Of a stretch of DNA of 64,000 bases, positions 52,723 through 62,330 are shown piece by piece (the stretch's first letter is position 1; each line of letters begins with the position of its first letter). This DNA is from Halobacillus_B sp963739045 (lineage in GTDB: Bacteria; Bacillota; Bacilli; Bacillales; Halobacillaceae). Where the stretch lies: NCBI GenBank assembly GCA_963739045.1, contig CAVTYY010000004.1:186001-250000 (forward strand), in the 5' to 3' direction. The notes under the pieces were generated by a model. That model was not told where the DNA came from. It made no database searches and saw nothing but the letters and a program-made list of their open reading frames with translations. The position numbers and the translations under genes were made by a program.

Positions 52723-52812
52723 CAGAAAACCCGAACCATTCACTTACAATGGTTCGGGTTTTCTGCGTTTTGAACTCAAAGAAGTGACCGCTTCGTTCAC
52801 TTGAAACGCTTT
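52723..52812. repeat. ACCCGAACCA stem-loop element, copy 3
   Basis: CAGAAAACCCGAACCATT (52723-52740) pairs perfectly with AATGGTTCGGGTTTTCTG (52748-52765), then CGTTTTGAAC and a tail with ACCGCTTCG. It lies just after dtpT and serves as its terminator. Confidence 0.75.
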
Positions 52813-53136
52813 CAGTATGATCGATAAGAATAATAGATTACAGCAATTTTTCTCTTGCTTAATCCTGTGAAATAGTCAACGGTTAAACCCATTAGACGAA
52901 GGAGAGACAAAAGAACTATTCTGGTATTTAAGATTGGTTCAAAATAGCATGGAAAATCATAGCATGATAAAATGATGGAGTAAGTGTTTATTATAAAGGA
53001 AATATCTTCTTCTAAAAGAAAAATAAAGATAAAAAGAGTAGGGGTATTTTCTGAAATTTGACGTAGACATCATGGAAAGGATGAAGACAAAATTGCACAA
53101 TTAACCAGTCTGACATTAGATGATTGGCAGCTTAAT
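52813..53136. other. Gene-free stretch after dtpT
   Basis: About 320 A+T-rich bases. Near 53045 there is a CodY-like sequence with two mismatches, which may be chance. No gene or stem-loop stands out. Confidence 0.4.
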
Positions 53137-53349
53137 ATGGAAGGGTCTGTAAGTATTCGGATCGATAAGACTGTTGTGATTGAACCAATCAGACAGATGA
53201 CCGAAGACGCTTTAAAGCGATTTGTTACTTATCATACCTTGATCCAAAAGGTAAAAGTAAACACCAGAGATTCAAGAACTCCGATAGAATTGTTTGGCCC
53301 TTACCGATTAAAGAAGACTTTTGGCATCTTAATTCTAAGTAAAATATAG
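53137..53349 (+). CDS. Possible remnant of a gene, 70 codons
   Basis: An open frame from an ATG at 53137 (protein-like: SIRIDKTVVIEPIRQMTEDAL...). The same frame continues upstream without a stop for about 30 codons but has no start. No ribosome binding site precedes the ATG. It may be a decayed gene or chance. I recognise no family. Confidence 0.2.
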   Translation: MEGSVSIRIDKTVVIEPIRQMTEDALKRFVTYHTLIQKVKVNTRDSRTPIELFGPYRLKKTFGILILSKI

Positions 53350-53482
53350 AGAAACCAAGGTATAGGATTATTGGGATTTGTTACTTGCGATTATAGGGCG
53401 CAAGTGTATTACATATATAAACAGCCAACGGAGGGTCCCCGAATCTTAAAGGGTGATCAGCCGTTATAAATTCGAAATAGAA

Positions 53483-53525
53483 AAAAAGAGCGTGAATCAG
53501 GATCATCTGATACCACGCTCTTTTT
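53483..53525. terminator. Terminator of uspA
   Basis: AAAAAGAGCGTG (53483-53494) pairs with CACGCTCTTTTT (53514-53525), with a smaller stem inside. On the minus strand it ends in TTTTTTT. Confidence 0.85.
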
Positions 53526-53554
53526 CATTGGGGCGGAAGTTTCCGGTTTATTCA

Positions 53555-53983
53555 CTATTTTACGATAACTACAGGAGCATCGGCATGATGGAGGACCTGG
53601 TGGCTCACACTGCCGAGAATCGATTCACTGATCGATCCCGCTCCGGCTCCTCCCATAACAATGAAATCTACCTTTTCCTGATTTGAAAAATCAATAATAG
53701 ACTGCGAGATCAGACCTTCTAAATGGACGACCTCTACTTCTAAATCACCTTCAGGGACGGTGTGAAGAGCTTGTTGAAGCAGTTCTTCGCCCTCCGCTTT
53801 TGCTGATTGATTGATATTTACATTTAGAGCAGCACCTGCTTCAGCGTACTGTTCACTATCAATGGATACGTGAATCAGGATTAATCTTGTCTGTGACTCT
53901 TTACCTTCGATAAGCTTTAATGCCGATTTCAATCCTCGTTTGGATTGATCGGAACCGTCAATGGGGACAAGAAATTTATTCAT
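53555..53983 (-). CDS. Universal stress protein, UspA family
   Basis: The product is 142 aa with one Usp domain: FLVPIDGSDQSKRGLKSAL at the start and GGAGAGSISESILGSVS as the ATP-binding GxxGx9GS motif near the end, followed by APVVIVK. It is the full length of the family. AGGGAG lies before the ATG. The gap to the MFS gene upstream is 20 nt on the same strand, so the two may be co-transcribed. Confidence 0.9.
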   Translation of the reverse strand: MNKFLVPIDGSDQSKRGLKSALKLIEGKESQTRLILIHVSIDSEQYAEAGAALNVNINQSAKAEGEELLQQALHTVPEGDLEVEVVHLEGLISQSIIDFSNQEKVDFIVMGGAGAGSISESILGSVSHQVLHHADAPVVIVK

Positions 53984-54003
53984 TGTCTTTCCCTCCCGTT
54001 ATT

Positions 54004-55215
54004 TTATTTATGAGCACGAACAATTTCTCGGGACAAAATCGTTGTTTCTGTGTCATTTTCGTGAGTCTTTACTTGCTTGCTGACTGGGATCAGCATGAGT
54101 AGTAGTCCCACGAGTACTACTGCTGCAGACACACCAAAAGGTGCATGAGCTGACAGACTTTCGCCAACAATGCCTGAGAGCAGCGGTGCTAGTGCTGCAC
54201 CAAACCAGCGGACAAAGTTATAAACCCCAGAGGTTACGTTTCTCGCATAAGGGGAAATATCCATCACGTAGCTGGTAAATAAAGCATTGTTTAGTCCAGA
54301 AACGAGACCTGATAAAATGATCAGCACGATCTCCAGCCAAATGATATCAATAAATAATAGTAAGGCAAGCAGAATAACAAAAGCTGCAAGTCCAAATTTG
54401 ATTAATGTGACGGGATGCCACTTTCTTTCTAATTGGTGGGAAAGTACGGCTGATCCATAAGCCAGACAAATCCCCCATCCAAAGAAAATAAAGCCAAGGT
54501 GAATGGCTGTTAAATTGATGACGAGCGGTGAATAAGCAAGAACGGTGAAAAAACCGTAGTAATATAGCATTCCTGCTATAGCGCCTTGCGAAAATGGTTT
54601 ATATTTAAGTAAACGGCCCATTTCTTTCACTCCGGGTGCCTTGCGTTTTTCTTGTTTTTCTGGTTCTTGAACAAAGAAGATGACAAGAAGTAAGGCAATA
54701 AATATTAATCCACCCGTTGCGAAAAACGGATAGCGCCAGGAAATTTCACCGATTAAGCCACCTAAAAGTGGCCCACCGGCCATCCCGAGACCGATCGCTG
54801 CTTCATACAATCCTACAGCTGAACTAATTTCCTTTGATAAGGTAATTAATAATGTCATGGCTGTTGCGAAAAACATCGCATTACCAAATCCCCAGCCTGC
54901 CCGAAAGAACGATAATTCAGCAACCGTTCCGGAAAAACCGCATAAAATGGCGAAAATCGTAACGACAGCCAGTCCAAACTTGATCATGTTCTTGTCTCCA
55001 AATTTACCTGAAAGCAAGCTGGCGGGGATCATCATAATCGCCATAGTAAAAATGTAAGCAGTAAACAGCATTTCTACTTGCCAGTGGCTCGCTCCAATCT
55101 GTTTCGCGATAACGGGAAGAATCGGATCCACCACGCCGATTCCCATGAACGCTAAAAAGGTCGCGAGGACGGTAATGACACGTCCGCGCTTACGGATATT
55201 CTCTTGTAAAGCCAA
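54004..55215 (-). CDS. MFS efflux transporter
   Basis: The product is 403 aa with 12 membrane segments. GIGVVDPILPVIAKQIGAS at the first segment and SGKFGDKN as the loop 2-3 motif are typical of drug-type MFS exporters. The start is TTG, after GAAAGGA at a long spacing. The gene is divergent from a PadR regulator, which commonly controls such pumps. The substrate is unknown. Confidence 0.85.
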   Translation of the reverse strand: MALQENIRKRGRVITVLATFLAFMGIGVVDPILPVIAKQIGASHWQVEMLFTAYIFTMAIMMIPASLLSGKFGDKNMIKFGLAVVTIFAILCGFSGTVAELSFFRAGWGFGNAMFFATAMTLLITLSKEISSAVGLYEAAIGLGMAGGPLLGGLIGEISWRYPFFATGGLIFIALLLVIFFVQEPEKQEKRKAPGVKEMGRLLKYKPFSQGAIAGMLYYYGFFTVLAYSPLVINLTAIHLGFIFFGWGICLAYGSAVLSHQLERKWHPVTLIKFGLAAFVILLALLLFIDIIWLEIVLIILSGLVSGLNNALFTSYVMDISPYARNVTSGVYNFVRWFGAALAPLLSGIVGESLSAHAPFGVSAAVVLVGLLLMLIPVSKQVKTHENDTETTILSREIVRAHK

Positions 55216-55334
55216 TGTTTATCCAGTCCTTTCAATAATAGAAGTTAATAAATATCTTTCCATAGTATAGGATTTCACCCTTTATTATGTCAATATTTAT
55301 ATATATAATTATTTATATAAGGAGGTATCATGAT

Positions 55335-55874
55335 ATGAATTCACTTAGTTATGCTCTGCTAAGCTTATTAGTAAGAAAACCCTGCTCCGGATACGAATTG
55401 AGGATGCTGTTAGATGTTCTATGGCCGGCTAAGCACAGTCAAATCTATCCATTACTTACTAAATTAAAAGAAAAAGAATGGGTAACCTTTGAGCAAGTTC
55501 AGCAAAAAGGAAGACCCGATAAGAAAATTTATTCCATTACAGATAGTGGAAAGGATGTCCTGAAAGACTGGTTGCAAACCGAGCCAGAGCCACCTATTCA
55601 ACGAGACGAATTCTTGATTAAGGCGTACGCTATCTGGCTGACCGATGAACGAAAAGGGAAAAAATTAATTGTGGAGCGTCTCGAAAGGTATAAGAGTTTG
55701 CTTAGTAAGCACGAATCTGTCCTGAAAGAGATGGAAGAAGAATTTGGAGGGGACTTGAGGAAGAAAACTTCACCGCAGTTTGGGAGGTTTATTTTGTTCA
55801 AAAGAAGGCTTCGGATGGATATGGAAGAAATCGATTGGTGTGAGTGGGTGCTTGAACTGTTGCAACAGGAATAG
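55335..55874 (+). CDS. PadR family transcriptional regulator
   Basis: The product is 179 aa from the ATG 9 nt after AAGGAGG. SYALLSLLVRKPCSGYELRMLL is the PadR winged-helix start, and KGRPDKKIYSITDSGKDVLKDWL is the wing. The C-terminal half is the helical dimerisation domain (RRLRMDMEEIDWCEWVLELL). It is divergent from the MFS gene, which it likely represses. The shared region is very A+T-rich (ATATTTATATATATAATT) and should hold its operator. Confidence 0.9.
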   Translation: MNSLSYALLSLLVRKPCSGYELRMLLDVLWPAKHSQIYPLLTKLKEKEWVTFEQVQQKGRPDKKIYSITDSGKDVLKDWLQTEPEPPIQRDEFLIKAYAIWLTDERKGKKLIVERLERYKSLLSKHESVLKEMEEEFGGDLRKKTSPQFGRFILFKRRLRMDMEEIDWCEWVLELLQQE

Positions 55875-56004
55875 GAGTAGGAGTAGGATTTTCTGATTTT
55901 CGGCAATTGGTTCGGTCCCCACTGCCTTCACGCGTCTTGAAAACATTATTCGGTGAAGGTGGAAAAAGTAATTCGGTTCACTAATACAAGAGGGGAAGGA
56001 AAGA

Positions 56005-56034
56005 TTGACACTTCTTTCAGAAAGCGGTTACAAT
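56005..56034 (+). promoter_or_regulatory. hut operon promoter overlapped by a cre box
   Basis: TTGACA (56005-56010), 18 nt and TACAAT (56029-56034). Spacer and -10 hold AGAAAGCGGTTACA (56019-56032), matching the CcpA consensus TGWAANCGNTNWCA at 13 of 14. Catabolite repression of histidine use follows directly. Confidence 0.75.
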
Positions 56035-56089
56035 AAAGGTAGTGACTAGTTATCAGAGAAGTAAATTACAGTGATTTCAGGTGAAATTC

Positions 56090-56527
56090 ATGACACAGAA
56101 GATTCAAATCGGAAAGCTCGCAATGCTTGTTGCATCTCTTACACCCGATGAATTAGAGCCATTTTCTCCAGCATTAGAAGAGGTAAAGTATTGTCAGGGG
56201 AAAGCAGGGTCCATGGAAATTCAAAAAGTGATTGCGGCAGTGGAAACTGCAGCTAAACGAAATGGAATTATTGCAGAAAATGTCTACCGCGAAACCCATT
56301 CCTTGTACCACGCGATTTTAGAATCGCTTGAAGGAGTCATGCGTGGACAGCTTGGTGTAGGGAATATGATGCGGACAGTGGGGCTGCGTTTTGCAATCGT
56401 TCGCGGCACTCCTTACGAACATGCGAACGAGGGCGAATGGATCGCAGTTTCCTTTTACGGAACAATTGGAGCTCCGGTAAAAGGTTTAGAGCATGAGACA
56501 TTTGGACTGGGTATCAATCATATATAA
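56090..56527 (+). CDS. hutP: Hut operon antitermination protein HutP
   Basis: The product is 145 aa and full length. Blocks KIQIGKLAMLVASL at the start, GRVG-like YCQGKAGSMEIQKVIAAVETA, and the C-terminal HATFGxGINHI-type ending (EHETFGLGINHI) are HutP features. HutP binds L-histidine and Mg2+ as a hexamer, then binds NAG triplets in the leader to prevent termination. I start at the ATG 6 nt after AGGTG; an earlier GTG three codons up is possible. The target is right downstream. Confidence 0.92.
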   Translation: MTQKIQIGKLAMLVASLTPDELEPFSPALEEVKYCQGKAGSMEIQKVIAAVETAAKRNGIIAENVYRETHSLYHAILESLEGVMRGQLGVGNMMRTVGLRFAIVRGTPYEHANEGEWIAVSFYGTIGAPVKGLEHETFGLGINHI

Positions 56528-56542
56528 ACAGTATGGCGCCTA

Positions 56543-56601
56543 TAGTCATAAGTTATGAGGAGGCGACAGTGGTATTTCTATGCCATTGTCGTCTCTTTTT
56601 T
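56543..56601 (+). promoter_or_regulatory. HutP-responsive antiterminator before hutH
   Basis: TAG-tcat-AAG-ttat-GAG (56543-56559) are three NAG triplets spaced by four bases, the HutP-binding pattern. They abut the terminator stem GAGGCGACAGTGG (56560-56572) and CCATTGTCGTCTC (56583-56595), followed by TTTTTT. With histidine, HutP should bind and let polymerase enter hutH. Confidence 0.85.
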
Positions 56602-56665
56602 ATGCATAGTCAAATGATCATCTTGATGATCAGAGTGCCTGCTTTGTAGGAAATGGGGGATTAAA

Positions 56666-58207
56666 ATGGTTGAATTAAATGGTTGGGATTTAAATTTAGA
56701 AGAAATGAAAAGGATTTGTTTTGAACAGGAGTCCGTTACGATTGCTGCTGAAAGTTTAGATAGAGTAAGAGAAAGCCGTAAAGTAGTAGAAGATATTGTC
56801 TTGCGTGGAGATCAGGTTTATGGCATAAATACCGGGTTCGGCAAATTCAGCGACGTGGCTATTGCCGATGGTGATGTGGATTTACTGCAGCTTCATTTAA
56901 TTCGTTCACATGCTTGCGGCGTAGGCGATCCTTTTCCCGAAAAGGTTGGCCGTGCAATGGTAGTCTTACGGTTAAATGCTTTGTTAAAAGGATATTCGGG
57001 TGTTCGAGAAGTTCTCGTTCAAAGACTTGCCGAACTCGTCAATAGAGGCATTCATCCCGTTGTCCCAAGTCAAGGGTCGCTTGGTGCCTCTGGTGATTTA
57101 GCACCACTCTCGCACCTTGCTCTGGTGTTGATTGGCGAAGGAGAAGTCTATTACAAAGGAAAAAGAGAAAAAACAGAGAATGTGTATCATAGATTACAAA
57201 TGAAACCTCTGCAGTTAAAAGCTAAAGAAGGGCTGGCACTGATTAACGGGACGCAGGCAATGACAGCTATGGGGGTTATTAATTATCTAGAAGCCGAACA
57301 GCTTGCCCAGGAAAGTCACTGGATTGCTTCGATGAGTTTAGAAGCTTTGGAAGGTATTATCGATGCCTTTCATCCTGCTATCCATGCAGCTCGGGGTTAT
57401 CCAGAGCAAATCGAATCTGCAGATAAAATCCGCTCCATTACTCAAGGGAGCAAACTGATTACTCATCAGGGAGAAAAGAGAGTTCAGGATGCCTATTCGC
57501 TGCGCTGCATACCGCAGGTTCACGGGGCTTCTATGCAAAGCTTAAATTATGTGAAAGAAAAGCTGCTTATTGAAATGAATGCGGCCACAGATAATCCACT
57601 AATTCTCGAAAATGGGAGCGTCGTAGTTTCCGGCGGTAACTTCCATGGACAGCCGATCGCTCTTGCCATGGATTTTCTGAAAATAGGAGTAGCAGAGCTT
57701 GCTAATATATCGGAGCGCAGAATTGAAAGATTAGTGAACCCGCAGCTCAATGACTTGCCGGCGTTTCTAAGCCCGAACCCCGGCTTACAGTCTGGAGCGA
57801 TGATTATGCAGTACTCCGCTGCTTCTTTAGTTTCGGAAAATAAAACCCTTGCTCATCCAGCAAGTGTGGATTCTATTCCATCTTCTGCTAACCAGGAAGA
57901 CCATGTCAGTATGGGGACAATAGGGGCGCGTCACGCTTCGCAAATCATAGCGAATGCATACCGTGTTTTGGCCGTTGAACTCATCTGCTCCATGCAGGCA
58001 CTGGAATATCGCGGAGTAGAAAAAGCAGCAACAGCTACACAGAAACTGTTTTCCTCTGCACGCACCGTGGTGCCGTCAATCACCGAGGATCGCATTTTTT
58101 CTGAGGATATTGAACGGCTGGCCGAATGGCTGAAAGGGGATCATTTTGCATGGAAAGAAATCAAGAAGTCTATAGAAGGAGGAACATACTATGTCGACCA
58201 CGCGTAA
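56666..58207 (+). CDS. hutH: Histidine ammonia-lyase
   Basis: The product is 513 aa. The MIO-forming Ala-Ser-Gly lies in GASGDLAPLSH, with the tyrosine loop YGINTGFG (residues about 52-59) and the FQPKP-related block VNPQLNDLPAFLS. It converts L-histidine to urocanate and ammonia, the first step of the pathway. GGGGG lies before the ATG. It overlaps hutU by 17 nt. Confidence 0.95.
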   Translation: MVELNGWDLNLEEMKRICFEQESVTIAAESLDRVRESRKVVEDIVLRGDQVYGINTGFGKFSDVAIADGDVDLLQLHLIRSHACGVGDPFPEKVGRAMVVLRLNALLKGYSGVREVLVQRLAELVNRGIHPVVPSQGSLGASGDLAPLSHLALVLIGEGEVYYKGKREKTENVYHRLQMKPLQLKAKEGLALINGTQAMTAMGVINYLEAEQLAQESHWIASMSLEALEGIIDAFHPAIHAARGYPEQIESADKIRSITQGSKLITHQGEKRVQDAYSLRCIPQVHGASMQSLNYVKEKLLIEMNAATDNPLILENGSVVVSGGNFHGQPIALAMDFLKIGVAELANISERRIERLVNPQLNDLPAFLSPNPGLQSGAMIMQYSAASLVSENKTLAHPASVDSIPSSANQEDHVSMGTIGARHASQIIANAYRVLAVELICSMQALEYRGVEKAATATQKLFSSARTVVPSITEDRIFSEDIERLAEWLKGDHFAWKEIKKSIEGGTYYVDHA

Positions 58208-59843
58208 ATTACAAGCGAATCGCGGTACAAAGTTAGAATGTAAAGGATGGGAGCAGGAAGCGGTGCTCCGTATGCTTCACAATAATTTGGACCCGCAAGT
58301 AGCAGAGAAACCAGAGGAATTAGTCGTTTATGGGGGCATAGGGAAAGCAGCAAGAAACTGGGATGCGTTTGATGCCTTGGCAGCAACTTTGAAACGGCTG
58401 GAGAATGACGAAACCATGCTTGTTCAATCTGGAAAACCTGTCGGAGTCTTTAAAACCCATTCAGCTGCACCACGTGTTTTACTTTCAAATTCTGTTCTTG
58501 TGCCTAAATGGGCCAATTGGGACCACTTCCACGAGTTAGACCGTAAAGGTTTGATGATGTATGGTCAAATGACAGCCGGCAGCTGGATTTACATTGGTTC
58601 TCAAGGAATATTACAAGGAACCTATGAAACTTTCGCCGCTCTCGCAGAAAAGCATTTTCAAGGATCGCTTGCTGGAACAATTACACTAACTGCAGGTCTT
58701 GGAGGAATGGGAGGGGCACAGCCGCTAGCCGTGACCATGAATGGCGGCGTTGTCATTACTGTAGAAGTGGATCCGGACCGCATTCAAAAGCGAATTGATT
58801 CCGGTTATTGTGATCGCATGACCACTTCTCTTGAAGAAGCTCTTTCCTGGGCACAGGAAGCGAAGAAGAACGGAGCAGCTTTGTCAATTGGTTTGTTAGG
58901 AAACGCGGCAGAAGTTCACCGTGAAATTTTGAATAACGGAGTAAATATAGACGTAGTAACAGACCAAACTTCAGCACACGATCCCCTTAATGGATATGTA
59001 CCGGTTTCTTATACATTAGAAGAAGCAGCGGACTTAAGGAAAAATGATTCCAAGCAATATGTTCAACTTGCCTCTGAATCTATGGCGGCTCATGTAGAGT
59101 CCATGCTGGAGTTTCAGAAACGCGGCTCGATTGTGTTTGATTATGGCAATAATATCCGCCAGGTGGCTTTTGATCAAGGAGTCAAAAATGCTTTCGATTT
59201 TCCTGGTTTTGTTCCCGCCTATATACGTCCATTGTTCTGTGAAGGAAAAGGACCATTTCGCTGGGTGGCTCTTTCTGGTGATGAAGAGGATATTTACCGG
59301 ACGGATCGTTTAATCAAAGAACTCTTTCCGGAAAATGACAAGCTGCTGCGCTGGATTGATATGGCTCAGGAAAAAGTTCAGTTTCAAGGACTTCCTTCCC
59401 GGATTTGCTGGCTTGGATACGGGGAACGGGCCAAAATGGGTCTTGCTATAAACGAACTCGTCAGGAAAGGCGAGCTTAAAGCTCCAGTTGTGATTGGACG
59501 CGATCATCTAGATTGCGGCTCGGTGGCCTCTCCAAACCGAGAAACGGAAGCGATGAAGGATGGCAGTGATGCTGTTGGAGATTGGGCGGTACTGAATGCG
59601 ATGATTAACACTGCAGCAGGTGGGTCTTGGATTTCCTTCCACCACGGCGGCGGAGTCGGAATGGGCTATTCTCTGCACGCAGGTATGGTGATCGTAGCTG
59701 ATGGAACAGATCTTGCTAAAGAAAGGCTAGAACGTGTATTAACCACGGATCCAGGTATGGGCATTATGCGGCACGCAGATGCAGGCTACGATACAGCTCG
59801 TGAAATGGCTGAACAACATAATATTGATATTCCAATGAAATAA
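58191..59843 (+). CDS. hutU: Urocanate hydratase
   Basis: This 550-aa full-length urocanase is recognised by GLGGMGGAQPLAVTMNGG, the NAD-binding stretch, and FQGLPSRICWLGYGER, which carries the conserved Cys of the active site. It hydrates urocanate to imidazolonepropionate using NAD as an electrophile. GGAGG lies 7 nt before the ATG within the end of hutH, so the two are coupled. Confidence 0.95.
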   Translation: MSTTRKLQANRGTKLECKGWEQEAVLRMLHNNLDPQVAEKPEELVVYGGIGKAARNWDAFDALAATLKRLENDETMLVQSGKPVGVFKTHSAAPRVLLSNSVLVPKWANWDHFHELDRKGLMMYGQMTAGSWIYIGSQGILQGTYETFAALAEKHFQGSLAGTITLTAGLGGMGGAQPLAVTMNGGVVITVEVDPDRIQKRIDSGYCDRMTTSLEEALSWAQEAKKNGAALSIGLLGNAAEVHREILNNGVNIDVVTDQTSAHDPLNGYVPVSYTLEEAADLRKNDSKQYVQLASESMAAHVESMLEFQKRGSIVFDYGNNIRQVAFDQGVKNAFDFPGFVPAYIRPLFCEGKGPFRWVALSGDEEDIYRTDRLIKELFPENDKLLRWIDMAQEKVQFQGLPSRICWLGYGERAKMGLAINELVRKGELKAPVVIGRDHLDCGSVASPNRETEAMKDGSDAVGDWAVLNAMINTAAGGSWISFHHGGGVGMGYSLHAGMVIVADGTDLAKERLERVLTTDPGMGIMRHADAGYDTAREMAEQHNIDIPMK

Positions 59844-59865
59844 AACATAGAAAAGGTGGGTTTCC

Positions 59866-61161
59866 ATGTCATATGATACAGTAATCCGAAATATCGGGCA
59901 GCTTATTTTACCAGCGTTATCTGAGCAGCCCCTTAAAGGCAAACATATGAGTCAATTAGAAGTGAAAGAAGGAGCAGCTCTAGCTATCGCTGATGGAGAA
60001 ATTAAGTGGATCGGTTCGGATGAAGAGGTGGGAGAAGTAGACGCTCAGGAAGTCATCGATGCAGACGGCAAAGTAGTATCTCCGGGATTAGTAGATCCCC
60101 ACACCCACCTGGTATTTGGCGGTTCTCGAGAAGAAGAGATGGCCTTAAAACAAGCAGGTGTACCTTACCTTGATATTTTAAAACAAGGAGGAGGCATTTT
60201 ATCAACGGTCAGATCAACGAGAAGCGAATCAGAGGAGGCGCTGTTTGAAAAAGCAAAGCGATCTGTGGAGCGGATTCTTTCGTATGGCGTGACCACGCTG
60301 GAAGCGAAAAGCGGATATGGACTAAATAAAGAAACAGAACTAAAGCAGCTCCGAGTTGTAAAGCGGCTTAATCAGAGCGGTGTGCTAGATATCGTGCCCA
60401 CCTTTTTGGGTCCGCACGCTATCCCGCCGGAGTCTAAAGCAGAACCGGAGGCTTTTTTGCAAGAGATGATTGACCTGCTGCCAGAAATAAAACAAGAGCA
60501 GCTTGCTGAATTCACGGATATCTTTTGTGAAACGGGTGTATTTACGATTGAGCAATCTCGAAAGTTTATGGAAGCATCTCATAGACTGGGGTTCCAGACC
60601 AAAATTCATGCTGACGAAATTGACCCATTAGGCGGAACGGAACTGGCATGTGAAACAGGTTCAATATCTGCAGATCATCTGGTAGCGGCATCCGATAAAG
60701 GTATTAAAGCTTTAGCTGCATCTGATACAGTGGCTGTTCTTTTGCCGGGTACCACTTTCTACCTTGGGAAAGATACTTATGCGAATGCCCGAGCAATGAT
60801 TGATTCCGGGGCAGCGGTGGCGCTGGCAACCGATTTTAACCCGGGCAGCTGTGTTACAGAAAACCTCCAGATGATTATGTCCCTTGCCGCATTAAAATTA
60901 AAGATGACTCCGGAAGAAATTTGGAATGCGGTAACGGTCAATTCGGCTCATGCTATCGGAAGAGGGAAAACTGCAGGAACCCTAAAGACGGGAAGCCAAG
61001 CGGATCTCGTGCTGTGGGATGTTCCTAATTATAAATACATTCCTTATCATTATGGAGTAAACCATGCTTCCTTAGTGATGAAGGCTGGCCAGACTGTTTG
61101 GAAGCGAGGTGAAAGCCGTGCCTTTTCAGTATCTCAAACCACGGGGATCGACACGATTTAA
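59866..61161 (+). CDS. hutI: Imidazolonepropionase
   Basis: This 431-aa amidohydrolase has the zinc pair in DPHTHLVFGG, further ligands in KIHADEI and the Asp in ALATDFNPGS. It hydrolyses imidazolonepropionate to formiminoglutamate. Its stop lies 44 nt past the likely hutG start, so the two genes overlap. The ribosome binding site is AAAGGTGG. Confidence 0.95.
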   Translation: MSYDTVIRNIGQLILPALSEQPLKGKHMSQLEVKEGAALAIADGEIKWIGSDEEVGEVDAQEVIDADGKVVSPGLVDPHTHLVFGGSREEEMALKQAGVPYLDILKQGGGILSTVRSTRSESEEALFEKAKRSVERILSYGVTTLEAKSGYGLNKETELKQLRVVKRLNQSGVLDIVPTFLGPHAIPPESKAEPEAFLQEMIDLLPEIKQEQLAEFTDIFCETGVFTIEQSRKFMEASHRLGFQTKIHADEIDPLGGTELACETGSISADHLVAASDKGIKALAASDTVAVLLPGTTFYLGKDTYANARAMIDSGAAVALATDFNPGSCVTENLQMIMSLAALKLKMTPEEIWNAVTVNSAHAIGRGKTAGTLKTGSQADLVLWDVPNYKYIPYHYGVNHASLVMKAGQTVWKRGESRAFSVSQTTGIDTI

Positions 61162-62059
61162 GGATCGTTATACGACGAAAGCAGATGAAAATCTGACCAG
61201 CTTTGAAACAGGAGACACAGGAGAGATAGGGCTGATTGGACTGCCTTCTTCCAAATCATCGATCTCATTGTCGATGGCCGCTGAAGCACCAAGGACAATT
61301 CGCTCTGCTCTTGGGTCATTCAGTACGTATTCCGGTGAAAAAGACGAGGATTATGCGGACATGAAATTACTTGATTATGGAGATGTGGCGATCCATCCCA
61401 CTTCACTTGAAGAAACCCTGCACCGGTTGCAAGTGAGTGTGTCCGAAATGCTTGAAACCCGCGCTTGTGAAAGATATGTGGTGCTTGGTGGAGATCATGG
61501 TATCAGCTATCCGTCGATATCTGCCTTTCATAAACACTACGGCCGTATCGGGGTCATCCAATGGGACGCGCATCATGATTTGCGTAATCTAGAGGATGGG
61601 GGAAGGACGAATGGCACCCCATTCAGGAGTCTGCTCGAAGCAGGAGTGCTTCAGGGGAGTAATCTTGTTCAGGTCGGCATACGTGATTTTTCAAATGCGA
61701 AAGCTTATGCAGACTATGCCAAAGACCAGGGAATTCATGTATATACGATGGCAGATGTAGATAAAACGGGGCTGAATGATATTATTACTGCTGAAATCGA
61801 ACGACTGAGCAAAGAGGTAGACATGATTTACTTGTCCGTTGATATGGATGCTGTGGATCAGGCGTTTGCTCCAGGGTGCCCGGCAGTCGGACCAGGAGGA
61901 TTTACCAGTAGAGAATTATTGAACAGTATTTCCGTCGCGGCGAATAAACCTAAAGTGAAAGCCATGGATATTGTTGAGATAGATCCTTCAAAGGATGTTC
62001 GCGATATTACCAGCAGATTGGCCGCTCATGTGATGCTGAGGTTTATGTATCAGTCATAG
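61118..62059 (+). CDS. hutG: Formimidoylglutamase
   Basis: The product is 313 aa of the arginase/ureohydrolase family. Manganese ligands are in GGDHGISY, WDAHHDLR and SVDMDAVD. It splits formiminoglutamate to glutamate and formamide, the last step. I start at GTG 61118, 8 nt after GAGG and in line with the B. subtilis N-terminus; a GTG at 61109 is an alternative. No hutM permease gene follows. Instead an amino-acid ABC transporter lies downstream after a terminator. Confidence 0.92.
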   Translation: MPFQYLKPRGSTRFKDRYTTKADENLTSFETGDTGEIGLIGLPSSKSSISLSMAAEAPRTIRSALGSFSTYSGEKDEDYADMKLLDYGDVAIHPTSLEETLHRLQVSVSEMLETRACERYVVLGGDHGISYPSISAFHKHYGRIGVIQWDAHHDLRNLEDGGRTNGTPFRSLLEAGVLQGSNLVQVGIRDFSNAKAYADYAKDQGIHVYTMADVDKTGLNDIITAEIERLSKEVDMIYLSVDMDAVDQAFAPGCPAVGPGGFTSRELLNSISVAANKPKVKAMDIVEIDPSKDVRDITSRLAAHVMLRFMYQS

Positions 62060-62076
62060 ATATTTATAAATTTTCT

Positions 62077-62105
62077 GCCCTGCTTCCGGTTTACGGAGGC
62101 AGGGC
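62077..62105 (+). terminator. Terminator of the hut operon
   Basis: GCCCTGC (62077-62083) pairs with GCAGGGC (62099-62105), with TCCG/CGGA inside. The following T-tract (TATTTGC) is weak. Confidence 0.6.
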
Positions 62106-62250
62106 TATTTGCTTATAATAAACTTTCACGATTATACTTTAAAGTGCTAAATTAGAGCTAAATAGAGAAAATGTGACTAATTTCTCATATTTATTAGTAA
62201 TCTAGCAATAATTGCTATTTTTTCAGGAAATAAAGCGAAATACACTAAAA

Positions 62251-62279
62251 TTGAGAGAATTCAGAATATTTATTATAGT
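62251..62279 (+). promoter_or_regulatory. Promoter of the amino-acid ABC transporter genes
   Basis: TTGAGA (62251-62256), a 17-nt spacer and TATAGT (62274-62279) lie 52 nt before the binding-protein ATG. Confidence 0.6.
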
Positions 62280-62330
62280 AGCAAACTTTGAGATAATAAA
62301 AATGAGACAACAAAAAGGGGGAAATAGAGA

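Noticed and set aside
53045..53059. CodY-like sequence TATTTTCTGAAATTT
   Set aside because: There is no convincing gene downstream.
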